Assembly: GCA_016710275.1 (NCBI GenBank)
Contig: JADJXS010000001.1
Span: 1,364,001-1,428,000, forward strand
Length of the DNA stretch: 64,000 nucleotides
Source of the DNA: Phycisphaerales bacterium
GTDB lineage: Bacteria > Planctomycetota > Phycisphaerae > UBA1845 > Fen-1342
Direction of reading: 5' to 3'
Below, one piece after another: positions 23,049 to 30,897 of this stretch; positions within the stretch are counted from its first letter, which is position 1, and each line of letters starts with the position of its first letter. The position numbers and the translations under genes were made by a program. The notes beneath the pieces are model-generated. The model saw only the letters and a program-made list of their open reading frames with translations, searched no databases and was not told the DNA's origin.

Positions 23049-23720
23049 ATGATCCGCCTTGTTGCGCTGCACGTCGGCCGGCCGCACGTTCTGCTCAAGC
23101 GCGGACGGCGCTACAGCACCTCCTTCGGGCGGCGCCCGGTAGAGGGGCGGCTCCAGGTGACGGCCGACGGCATCGACGGGGATCGCGTCGCGGACAATGA
23201 GAATCACGGCGGTCCGGACAAGGCCGTCTGCGTCTATTCCCGCGAGCATTATTCCTGGCTGGCCGAGCTGCTGGGGCGCGGCGGCGACGCGGATTCGGTC
23301 GGACCGGCCGCCGCCGGCGAGAACTTCACGACGCTGGGGCTGCTGGAATCACAGGTCTGCATCGGCGACGTGCTGTCGGTCGGCGAGGCCGTACTGCAGG
23401 TCGCCCAGCCTCGCATGCCGTGCTTCAAGTTCGCGAACCGGCATGACGAACCGCGGCTGGTGGACTGGATCTATGAGACCGGCCATTGCGGCTTCTATCT
23501 TCGCGTGCTCACGGCCGGGTCGGTCGGGGCCGGGGATGAAATCCGAATCACGCGGCTCGGTGAGTCCGGGTTGACCGTTTCGGCGGTGCTGATGGCGCGC
23601 GGGGCGGGAGGTGCGAGTAGGTCGCTTCTGCAGCGCATCGCCGATGCCGCGGAGATCACGGAGTGGTGGCGCGGCTGGGCGCGGGAGCGGATCGCATCCG
23701 GCGCCGCCCGCGACGATTGA
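23049..23720 (+). CDS. MOSC domain protein (YiiM-like)
   Basis: 223 residues. A MOSC fold (molybdenum cofactor sulfurase C-terminal type) with GDRVADNENHGGPDKAVCVY, the segment GENFTTLGLLESQVCIGD and the conserved Cys of QPRMPCFKF. A C-terminal 3-alpha domain (LLQRIADAAEITEWWRGWA) follows. Relatives such as YiiM handle 6-hydroxylaminopurine detoxification with molybdenum cofactor; that role is inferred. GAGG lies 6 nt before ATG 23049; an in-frame GTG at 23043 is less well placed. Confidence 0.85.
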   Translation: MIRLVALHVGRPHVLLKRGRRYSTSFGRRPVEGRLQVTADGIDGDRVADNENHGGPDKAVCVYSREHYSWLAELLGRGGDADSVGPAAAGENFTTLGLLESQVCIGDVLSVGEAVLQVAQPRMPCFKFANRHDEPRLVDWIYETGHCGFYLRVLTAGSVGAGDEIRITRLGESGLTVSAVLMARGAGGASRSLLQRIADAAEITEWWRGWARERIASGAARDD

Positions 23721-23774
23721 GAATCGCGGCATGCGCGGTTCGCGACGGCGGATGATCGGGTTGCCGCTGCGGCG

Positions 23775-24176
23775 TCAATTCAGCAGCAACGCTCGGCCCA
23801 CTTCGCGCAGAAAAGCGCGGTTGCTCTCGAGCACGTCGGTCAGCGCGTCGATTTCTTCCGGTGTGCACCAGCGGCATTGCGTGACCTCGTCGAAGTTGAG
23901 CGTCAGCGCGTCATCCTCCAGTTCGGCCAGCCACCAGTGCAGGATCAGCATGCCGTCCGGGCGGGTGTATTCCCACACCTTCCCCAGCGGGCGCACACCG
24001 CCGCCGACCTCCTCACGAAACTCGCGGACGACGGCTGCTTCCTGCGATTCGCCCGGCTCGATCCCGCCGCCGACGAAGCACCACGCCCCGCCCGCGAGAA
24101 TGTGCGGCGCGCGCTGGATCATCAGGAACCGCCCCTCCCGATGCACCACGACCACCACGCCCTGTATGACGTTCAT
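23775..24176 (-). CDS. Nudix hydrolase
   Basis: 133 residues with a full Nudix box from Gly37 to Gly58 (GGIEPGESQEAAVVREFREE then VG), which binds the divalent metal for hydrolysis of a nucleoside diphosphate-linked substrate. The substrate is not evident. Start ATG 24176 has AGGGTGA upstream. It is convergent with the MOSC gene and divergent from the YfhO-like gene. Confidence 0.88.
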   Translation of the reverse strand: MNVIQGVVVVVHREGRFLMIQRAPHILAGGAWCFVGGGIEPGESQEAAVVREFREEVGGGVRPLGKVWEYTRPDGMLILHWWLAELEDDALTLNFDEVTQCRWCTPEEIDALTDVLESNRAFLREVGRALLLN

Positions 24177-24404
24177 GCGGAGTTCACCCTGGCCGGCCGA
24201 CGGCGAGGACCGCCGGTTCGTTCGCTCCGAGCCGGTTATCCGGCGCGGCATTGCGGACCCGTCGCGCGAAGCCTGTAATTGTACGGGCAACCCGCGCAGC
24301 GGCGCGATCAGCGATTGTCGCTTTGCCGGCGGTGCACCGGACGTGGCGCGACCGACCCGCCGCGGGTAGAGTCTGGCGCACTGCCGATTTGCCCGCGGTC
24401 TGCC

Positions 24405-26849
24405 ATGAGCGCCGACCGAACCAACCGGGCTGAATTCGAGTCGGCCGCTCGTTCGGAGCGTGGAGTGCGCGTCCCAGACTGGCGAATTGCCGCGCTGGCG
24501 CTATTGCTGCCCCTGGCGGTTCTGCTTCCGGCGTGGCCGCTGGCGGGGATGGGGATCGACGAAGACGACATTCTCTACTACCTGCCTGCGCGCGTGATGG
24601 TGGGCGAGGCGCTGCGCGCGGGGAGGCTGCCGGAGTTGAACCCCGCTTCGGGCATGGACCGCCCGGTGCTGGTCGATCCGCAGAACGCCGTCTGGTATCC
24701 CGCCACCTGGCTCTTCGCGTTCCTGCCGCCGCCGATCGCCTATGGCGTGTCGCTGTATGGGCACTTCGTGCTGGCGTTTTGCGGCGCCTATCGCCTGCTG
24801 CGCCATGTCCGCTGCTCGCGTGGCGCCGCTGCCTTCGGAGCGGTCGTGTTCGCTTTCGGGGGGTTCATGCTTGCCCACCGGGCGCACCTGGCGCTGCACG
24901 CCGCCGCGGCGTGGACGCCGCTGGTGTTCCTGGCGATGGAGCGGTTTCTGACTCGGCCGAGCGGTGCGACCCTGTCCATCGCCGCGCTGGTTGCCGCGTT
25001 GCAGGCGCTGGCGGGGCATGTGCAGATTGCGGGGCTGACGGCGCTGGCAACCCTCGTATTCGTCGCGATGCGCCCGGTGGCGGAAGCCGCGGCACTACGC
25101 GCCCTGGGCAGCCGCGTCGTTCGCTGGGCGATGGTGTGGGGTGCTGCGGCGGGGCTGTGCGGCGTGCAACTGATCCCGACGCTGCGACACCTACCGGAAT
25201 GCACGCGCGTTGATCGCGGCTTCCGCGACTTCGTCGAGAACAGTTGGAGTCCGGCCTCGGCGATGACCTGGACGATGCCGATGCTGCCCGGACAGCGCCA
25301 TCCGAACCTCTTTTCGGAGTCGTACTGGGGGCCGTCGCACCAATGCGAGCAATTCGGGTACGTCGGGATTCTGCCGCTGCTATTGGCGGCCGCGGCGGCG
25401 GTGGTTCGCCGCGGGAATGAGCGATTGCGCCCGTGGAAGTGGGTTGCGCTGTTCGCGGTGCTGCTGGCGCTGGGGCCGCTGGGGCCGGTGTGCCCGCTGC
25501 TGTATCTGGTGCCGGGGAGCAATCTGTTTCGCGTGCCGGCGCGGGCGATGCTGTTCGTGCAACTGGCGGCGGCCGTGTTGTCGGCCGTGGCGCTGGATGA
25601 CCTGCGGCGCGGGTTGAGCGTGGAATGCGTGCGTCTGCGGGCGCGGCTGCGCGAGTGGATCGCGCGCCCGCTTCGGCTGGTGGCGCTGCTGATTGGGCTG
25701 CCGGTGGCGGGCGTGCTGACGGCGCTGCCGTGGCTGAGCGGGGAAACGGCGGCGGCGGCACTGCGTTCAATTACGCCGCCCGGCCCGGCGATTGTGGCGC
25801 CGATCGTCATGATCCTGGCGTCGGTTGTCGTGTTACGGCGCCAATTGGCGCGAGGTGCGCTCGGCGGCGGCGGATTGCTGCTGGGCGTCGTCCTGGTGGC
25901 GGACCTGGCGGTGATCGGCTGGACCATCGATGTGCCGGCCCGGGCGCTGCGCGAGTTGGGGCGCTACAACTGGTCAGCGCATGTTCAGAGTCCGGAGCGC
26001 GAGGCGTGGATTGGCGGAATGGGAGAAAGGGGCGGGGATCAGTGGTGGCCGCGCGTGTGGATTGTGACCGACCGTGTGGGAGGCGCGCCGGGCGAATACC
26101 ACCGGCCGTTGGACAAGCTGCCGGCCAATGCCGCGGCGTTGTTCGGAATTGCCACGCTGACGGATTACGGCCCGCTCCAGCCGCGCCGCTTCGCAAGCGA
26201 GTTTGCGTTCAAGCCGTGGGGTGAATCCGATCGCCGCGATGCACTGCTGACGGAACCGCGATGGACGACGGCGTGCGGCGTGGAATGGATTCTGCTCTGC
26301 GAGCCGCACCTTCCGTCGCCGCGGGGATTTGACCTCGTGAGGGTCACGCCGGGAGGGATGCGCCTGTTCCACGCTCCGATCGCACCGCGGCATGCGTGGA
26401 TGGTCAACGGAGATGAGAGCTTCGACGCGAAGGGGGATGGCGCCTTCGGCGTGATGGTCGAGGAGTGGCGGGCGGAGCGGGTTGTGCTTTCGGTCGGCAA
26501 GCCGAATGACTCGCCACACGCGGCGATGAGCGAGCCGGCACATGGCGGCGCGCAGCCGGATCGTCGGCGTGCGACCGGCCCACTGGTGCTCTCCCGGCTG
26601 GCCCTGCCCGGGTGGAGCGCCCGCGTGAACGGGGCGCTGCGCGAAGTGCGGCCGGAGGGATTGTGCCTGGCGGTCGGGTACTCATCCGCGGATGGGCCGG
26701 CTCGGATCGAACTGACATATCAGACGCCGGGGCTGCAGGCGGGCGCCTGGCTCTCGCTGGCGACGGTATTGGTGCTGGGTGGCGCTGCGATGTGGATGCG
26801 CGGCAAGCTCACCCCGTTAGCGCATCGCCGGCCGGCCAGCGCAGCGTGA
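24405..26849 (+). CDS. YfhO-like multi-pass membrane protein
   Basis: 814 residues with a dozen or so hydrophobic helices in the first 560. Extracytoplasmic motifs such as GIDEDDILYYLPARVM, NPASGMDRP and LFSESYWGP resemble the YfhO/GT-C glycosyltransferase superfamily (PF09586). The DE-containing first loop is where GT-C enzymes hold their catalytic acid. The C-terminal soluble part ends in a membrane helix. A role in cell-envelope glycosylation is inferred from the family. The start codon is chosen at ATG 24405; the ribosome-binding site is weak. Confidence 0.75.
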   Translation: MSADRTNRAEFESAARSERGVRVPDWRIAALALLLPLAVLLPAWPLAGMGIDEDDILYYLPARVMVGEALRAGRLPELNPASGMDRPVLVDPQNAVWYPATWLFAFLPPPIAYGVSLYGHFVLAFCGAYRLLRHVRCSRGAAAFGAVVFAFGGFMLAHRAHLALHAAAAWTPLVFLAMERFLTRPSGATLSIAALVAALQALAGHVQIAGLTALATLVFVAMRPVAEAAALRALGSRVVRWAMVWGAAAGLCGVQLIPTLRHLPECTRVDRGFRDFVENSWSPASAMTWTMPMLPGQRHPNLFSESYWGPSHQCEQFGYVGILPLLLAAAAAVVRRGNERLRPWKWVALFAVLLALGPLGPVCPLLYLVPGSNLFRVPARAMLFVQLAAAVLSAVALDDLRRGLSVECVRLRARLREWIARPLRLVALLIGLPVAGVLTALPWLSGETAAAALRSITPPGPAIVAPIVMILASVVVLRRQLARGALGGGGLLLGVVLVADLAVIGWTIDVPARALRELGRYNWSAHVQSPEREAWIGGMGERGGDQWWPRVWIVTDRVGGAPGEYHRPLDKLPANAAALFGIATLTDYGPLQPRRFASEFAFKPWGESDRRDALLTEPRWTTACGVEWILLCEPHLPSPRGFDLVRVTPGGMRLFHAPIAPRHAWMVNGDESFDAKGDGAFGVMVEEWRAERVVLSVGKPNDSPHAAMSEPAHGGAQPDRRRATGPLVLSRLALPGWSARVNGALREVRPEGLCLAVGYSSADGPARIELTYQTPGLQAGAWLSLATVLVLGGAAMWMRGKLTPLAHRRPASAA

Positions 26850-27687
26850 TGGTGCAGCCGCGGCCGGAATCGGACTCGATCTGCATGTCGGCGTCATGAA
26901 GGCGGGCGATGGTTCGACAGACGCTCAGCCCCAAACCGACCGGGTGCCAGTCGGCGGGTTGATCGTCGCGGGCCGACAGGAACGGATTGAATCGATCCGC
27001 CACGCGGCCGGCCGGAATCCCGCGCCCGGAATCCGTCACTCGCACGATGGCTCGACCTGCTTCAAGCGCACCGCTGATGGAGAGCATGCCCCCGCCGCCT
27101 TGCATGGCGCGCCGGGCGTTGATGATGAGATTCAGCAGAAGCTGCGTCAGCAGCACGGGGTCCGCTCGCAGTGTCAGCCCGGCGGGGATCGACGTGCGCA
27201 GCTCGATCCCGTCGGCCGAGAGCGGGCGTGTGGCCAATTCGAGCGCCTCGTGAACCGCGCTCTCGAGCGGACAATCGGTCGTCGTGACTTCATGCGCCGC
27301 GGAGGCCGAAAGCAGGCGGCGGGCTAGATCAACCGCCCGTTGCAGGCTGCCGGCAGCGCGGGCCAGCGCCGCGCGCGTCGCCTCGGCATCGCCGGACTCC
27401 AGCGCCACCTCGGCCCGCGCCAGCACCGGCGTTGCGAGATTGCTGATCTCGTGCGCCACCATCGCGGTCAGTGTGCCCATTAGTGCGAGACGGTGCTGGG
27501 CAAGTTCGTCGGCGGAAGCGGCGGAGGAAATGCGATCATCCGCGCCGTGCGGTGAGTCGGCGGCCTGGGCGACGGCGCCGACGGTCGCCGGAGCGCGAGC
27601 GGTGATCGCGGGTTGTCGATCCGTGCGACGGGCCACCAGCGCATCCTCCCGAGCCTGCGGGGGGTTCGCGGACGTCCGATGCGGCAC
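26809..27687 (-). CDS. Sensor histidine kinase without a membrane domain
   Basis: 292 residues. An N-terminal disordered 60 residues is followed by the HisKA-like helix MVAHEISNLATPVL with phospho-acceptor His79. The HATPase domain follows: N-box LLNLIINARRAM, G1 DSGRGIP, F-box RFNPFLSARDD, G2 VGLGLSVC. There is no transmembrane segment, so it would sense a cytoplasmic signal or a partner. No response regulator adjoins it. The start is GTG 27687. It overlaps the 3' end of the convergent YfhO-like gene by 41 bp. Confidence 0.82.
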   Translation of the reverse strand: MPHRTSANPPQAREDALVARRTDRQPAITARAPATVGAVAQAADSPHGADDRISSAASADELAQHRLALMGTLTAMVAHEISNLATPVLARAEVALESGDAEATRAALARAAGSLQRAVDLARRLLSASAAHEVTTTDCPLESAVHEALELATRPLSADGIELRTSIPAGLTLRADPVLLTQLLLNLIINARRAMQGGGGMLSISGALEAGRAIVRVTDSGRGIPAGRVADRFNPFLSARDDQPADWHPVGLGLSVCRTIARLHDADMQIESDSGRGCTITLRWPAGDALTG

Positions 27688-27753
27688 GCTTCGCCGGATT
27701 CCGGCGTGCGACGGGCTTCCGAAATGGACTGTACAGAACGAGGCGCGAGGGTG

Positions 27754-29103
27754 TCAATCGGGGGTGGGGGTCTGCGGTGCCAGGCCCAGCGCGTGGCGGA
27801 TGAGCGCCTCCGCCGCGGCGTCGGTTGCTGCGTTCGCCGCGGGCGCGCCGCTGTTGGTGCACACCAGCACGGCAATGTTTTTCTCGGGCGCAACCCACGT
27901 CACCGCGTACCAGAGGGTGTTGCTGCCGTTGTGCCAGAACACCTCGCCGCCCCATGGCCGCGTGGCGCGGACCCAGCCCATCGCGTAATCGCCGCCCGGC
28001 GGCGCAGTGTGCAGTCGCCCAAATGTCTCGGGTTTCAGGAATTCCCCGTTCGCGCCGTCGCTTTCGCGCGGCGACAGCCCTCGGGCCAATCGCGCGCCGC
28101 GAAGATGTGCTGCCACAAATCGCGCCCAATCCGGCATGGAGCAGTGCACGCGACCGGCCGGGCCGATGGCCGGCGGATTGTCGGCTCGTGGGCCGGGGCG
28201 CACGGCCGTCAGCTTTCCGCTTTTCAGGTAGTGTCCGCGGGGCTGATCGACCGTCTCCGGAGTGCCCGGTGCGCCGTGGCCGGCTGTACGAATCCCCAGG
28301 GGCGTGAAGACCTCTTCCTGCATTAGCGCTTCCCAGTCGCGACCCGCTGCCATTTCCAGCATGACGCCGGCAATCGCGAAGCCGGTGTTGGAGTAGATCA
28401 TCTTCGTGCCGGGCGGGGCGACCGGCTTGCGGGCGATTTCGGCGTCGGCCAGCGCCCGCCGCGCTTCGCCGGCTGTCCCCTCGAAGGCCCACAGTGTTGT
28501 CCACAGGGCGTCGGGGACCGCCGCTGCCGCCCCGCTTCGGTTCATCAGCAATTGCTCCAGCGTGACGCCGTTCCATTCGGGATGAATGCCGGACCCGGGG
28601 CCGCCCAGCACCTCGCCCACCGTCGAGTCCCAGCGGATCACGCCGCGTTCGACGAGCCGCGCGGCCAGTGTCGCCGTGATCGCCTTGGTGCACGAGCCGA
28701 TGTGGAACAGGTCATGAACAGTGGCGGGTTCGGGGGCGTTGTGGCGGCGGACGCCGACCACGCCGATCGCGCGCAGTCCGCGATCATCAACGATCGCCCC
28801 GATCAGTGCGGGCAGTTCGTGCTGCTCACGAATCGGTTGCAACAGTGCTTCAATGACGGGGTCGGATTGCACTGCCGCGTCCTGATTCGAGTTCGTACCT
28901 CTTGTCGCACCCGGTGTGTCCCCTTCCGCCCGGGCGTCTCCATTCGAGTCCGCGCTGCGGCCGGCGCCCGATTCCGAATCGGTTGCGGGTGTGCCGCTGC
29001 GGCACCCGAGCGGCGTCATCAACGCGACGAACAGCGCGGCTGCGACCCATGCAGCGCAGCGGGCGGGGCGGCGATGACGGTGGTTCGTTACACTCGCCGG
29101 CAT
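27754..29103 (-). CDS. Beta-lactamase family serine hydrolase lipoprotein
   Basis: 449 residues. The signal region ends PLGC (Cys34), then a disordered linker, then the class C beta-lactamase/penicillin-binding fold (PF00144). Ser137-Lys140 in SCTK, the YSN motif in MIYSNTGFAIAG and HNGSN in place of KTG are visible. Such proteins are usually esterases or DD-peptidases, less often true beta-lactamases. ATG 29103 with GAGGTG 8 nt upstream fits the signal peptide. The start codon shares bases 29102-29103 with the ATG of the divergent methyltransferase gene. Confidence 0.82.
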   Translation of the reverse strand: MPASVTNHRHRRPARCAAWVAAALFVALMTPLGCRSGTPATDSESGAGRSADSNGDARAEGDTPGATRGTNSNQDAAVQSDPVIEALLQPIREQHELPALIGAIVDDRGLRAIGVVGVRRHNAPEPATVHDLFHIGSCTKAITATLAARLVERGVIRWDSTVGEVLGGPGSGIHPEWNGVTLEQLLMNRSGAAAAVPDALWTTLWAFEGTAGEARRALADAEIARKPVAPPGTKMIYSNTGFAIAGVMLEMAAGRDWEALMQEEVFTPLGIRTAGHGAPGTPETVDQPRGHYLKSGKLTAVRPGPRADNPPAIGPAGRVHCSMPDWARFVAAHLRGARLARGLSPRESDGANGEFLKPETFGRLHTAPPGGDYAMGWVRATRPWGGEVFWHNGSNTLWYAVTWVAPEKNIAVLVCTNSGAPAANAATDAAAEALIRHALGLAPQTPTPD

Positions 29104-29923
29104 GGAGCACCTCGAAGGGCGACAGAGCGTGTTGGCGGCGTTGGCCGCTTCGCAGCGGCGATTCCACTCCATCCTACTTCGGCGCGGCATTCATGCCGAG
29201 AGTGTGGCGGACATCGTCGAGCTGGCCGAGCAGCGGCATGTGCCGGTGCGGTTCGTGGAAGAGGGGGAGTTGGCCGCACATGCCCACGGCGCGACCCATG
29301 GGGGGGTCATCGCGCTGTGCGGCCCGAAGCCGCGGTTGGATGCGGGCGAACTCGATGCGCTGCTGGATCGAACCGCCGGCCCGCCGCTCCTGCTGCTGCT
29401 CGAGGGTGTGGACGACGCTCGCAATCTCGGCTTCACCATTCGGACGGCCGAGGCGATGGGCGTGACGGCGATGCTCATCAAGCGCCATGTCTGGGACTTC
29501 GACGCCGCGGAAGTGGCGAGGCCGGCATCGGGGGCCTACGAGCGGCTGCCGCTCGTGCAACTGGCGGATGCGGGAGCGCTGGTACGGCTGGGAGCGCGCG
29601 GCATCCGCCGAATCGCCTGCCTGGCCAATGCCAAGCGCACGATTCACGAGTTCGACCTGACTCGGCCGACCCTGCTGGTGATCGGAGGTGAGAAGCGCGG
29701 CGTGAGCGGGGCGGTGCGATCGGTCTGCGACGCTTTTGCGACCATTCCGACCGTCGGCGGCGCCAGCTCGCTGCCGCTTTCGCACGCGGCGGCGATTGTC
29801 TGCGCGGAGGCGCTGCGTCAGCGCCGGGCCGCGGCAGTGGCGCAATCTCCGCAATCGGAGACGCACGCTTCCATCGCGTCCGGAGCCGAGAATTGCGAAG
29901 CCGGGGATGAGAATTGCGGATAG
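29102..29923 (+). CDS. TrmH/SpoU family RNA 2'-O-methyltransferase
   Basis: 273 residues. The N-terminal substrate-binding domain starts MEHLEGRQSVLAAL, as in RlmB-type enzymes. The SPOUT knot domain has LLLEGVDDARNLGFTIRTAE, LVIGGEKRGVS and SSLPLSHAAAIVCAEAL, forming the S-adenosylmethionine pocket. The target (rRNA G2251-like or tRNA) cannot be assigned. The family-conserved start fixes ATG 29102, which overlaps the divergent lipoprotein start codon. The stop at 29921-29923 overlaps the Shine-Dalgarno of the following redoxin gene. Confidence 0.88.
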   Translation: MEHLEGRQSVLAALAASQRRFHSILLRRGIHAESVADIVELAEQRHVPVRFVEEGELAAHAHGATHGGVIALCGPKPRLDAGELDALLDRTAGPPLLLLLEGVDDARNLGFTIRTAEAMGVTAMLIKRHVWDFDAAEVARPASGAYERLPLVQLADAGALVRLGARGIRRIACLANAKRTIHEFDLTRPTLLVIGGEKRGVSGAVRSVCDAFATIPTVGGASSLPLSHAAAIVCAEALRQRRAAAVAQSPQSETHASIASGAENCEAGDENCG

Positions 29924-29932
29924 GATGAACCT

Positions 29933-30778
29933 GTGACGGCCGACCCGCACAATCCCGCCACTTCGCCTGATGCGACCAATGCATTCACTGCACCTGCCGC
30001 ACGCGGCCCCGGATGGGTTGCCGTGCTGCTCTGCCTGGCGCTCTCGCTCAGCGGCGCGGCGGCCTACCTGCTGCTCCTGGACGTGCATTGGCTGCACCGC
30101 AGTGGAGCGCCGCTGTTCGCGACGCTCGCACTTGGGGCCATGTGGGCCACGCGAAACGCGCTGCGCACGCGCCGCCGATGGGTCCGAATCGCGTGCGTGG
30201 CCAACGTGTTGCTGTTGCCGCTCGGGTTGTACGCTTTCTTCGTTGCGGCCCGGCTGCCCCGGACCACGCCGCCGCAAATCGAATCGAGCATCCCGGAGCT
30301 CACGCTGCTCGATCAGCAGAGCCGGCCTGTTCAGCTCTCGGAGGTTGTGAAACAGGGGCCGCTGCTGCTGGTCTTCTACCGTGGGCATTGGTGACCGAGC
30401 TGCATCGCAGAGCTCCGCGGGTTCGGAGCCATCAGCACGGAAATGCAGCGGCGGGGCGGGCGACTGCTGGCGGTATCGACAGATCCGCCCGAGCGATCCG
30501 CGCTCGTGGTGAAGCGGAACAAGCTGCCATTCGACATTCTGTCCGACGCCGACGCGACGCTGACGCGCGCGATGGGAGTCCTGCACGCCGGCGGCGCGCC
30601 ATCGGGGGCGGATATTGCCGTGCCGACGCACTTCCTGTTTGACGCCGGCGGGCGGGTGGTGTGGCGCTGGTCGGCGACGCGGATTTCGGACCGCGTGCAT
30701 CCGGACGAGGTGCTGGCGGCGATTCGGCGGGGGTTGGGGGATCAGGTTGGCGGCCCGGCGGCGGAAGAGGGGGGCTAG
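29933..30778 (+). CDS. Membrane-anchored AhpC/TSA-like redoxin, predicted selenoprotein (Sec154)
   Basis: 281 residues when the in-frame TGA at 30392-30394 is read as selenocysteine. Three hydrophobic helices (about residues 20-45, 58-75 and 85-107) anchor a redoxin domain. That domain contains LLLVFYRGHW-U-PSC, then RGGRLLAVSTDPPERS, LPFDILSDADATLTRAMGV and PTHFLFDAGGRVVWRW. In the family the motif is FYRGxWCPxC; the TGA replaces exactly the first catalytic Cys, and Cys157 is the resolving residue. The frame is open and family-like on both sides, and a SECIS-like hairpin follows. Conventional calling would give a 153-residue fragment and a separate small gene from 30443. It starts with GTG 29933, with AGGA 7 nt upstream, coupled to the methyltransferase gene. 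The role is probably thiol/peroxide reduction at the membrane. No sel genes are in the window. Confidence 0.85.
30392..30430 (+). promoter_or_regulatory. UGA selenocysteine codon and candidate bacterial SECIS hairpin
   Basis: After the UGA (30392-30394) the mRNA can form GCTCCG (30412-30417) / CGGAGC (30424-30429) around the loop CGGGTT. The loop starts 23 nt after the UGA and has G at its second position. Both agree with the bacterial SECIS model: an apical loop 16-37 nt from UGA with a G in its first two bases. A competing GAGCT/AGCTC stem (30397-30401 with 30411-30415) is also possible. Confidence 0.7.
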
Positions 30779-30897
30779 CGACCGCCGCGGATTGCCGACT
30801 TGCGGACGGCCCGGCGCTTGGCGAAGATTCCGGCCCGTCCCGTGCCGCGCGGCCGGGAGGCGATTGCCCTGATCAGGCCGATGCAGCGGTGCCCCAC

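Noticed and set aside
30443..30778. A separate small thioredoxin-like gene starting at ATG 30443
   Set aside because: It is the same frame as the upstream gene, begins in the middle of the redoxin fold without a ribosome-binding site, and lacks the catalytic motif. Reading the UGA as selenocysteine explains it better.
30661..30897. N-terminal extension of the GlpT-like transporter from 30661
   Set aside because: It overlaps the redoxin gene and adds Gly/Arg-rich sequence with no match to the family; ATG 30898 precedes the first conserved helix.
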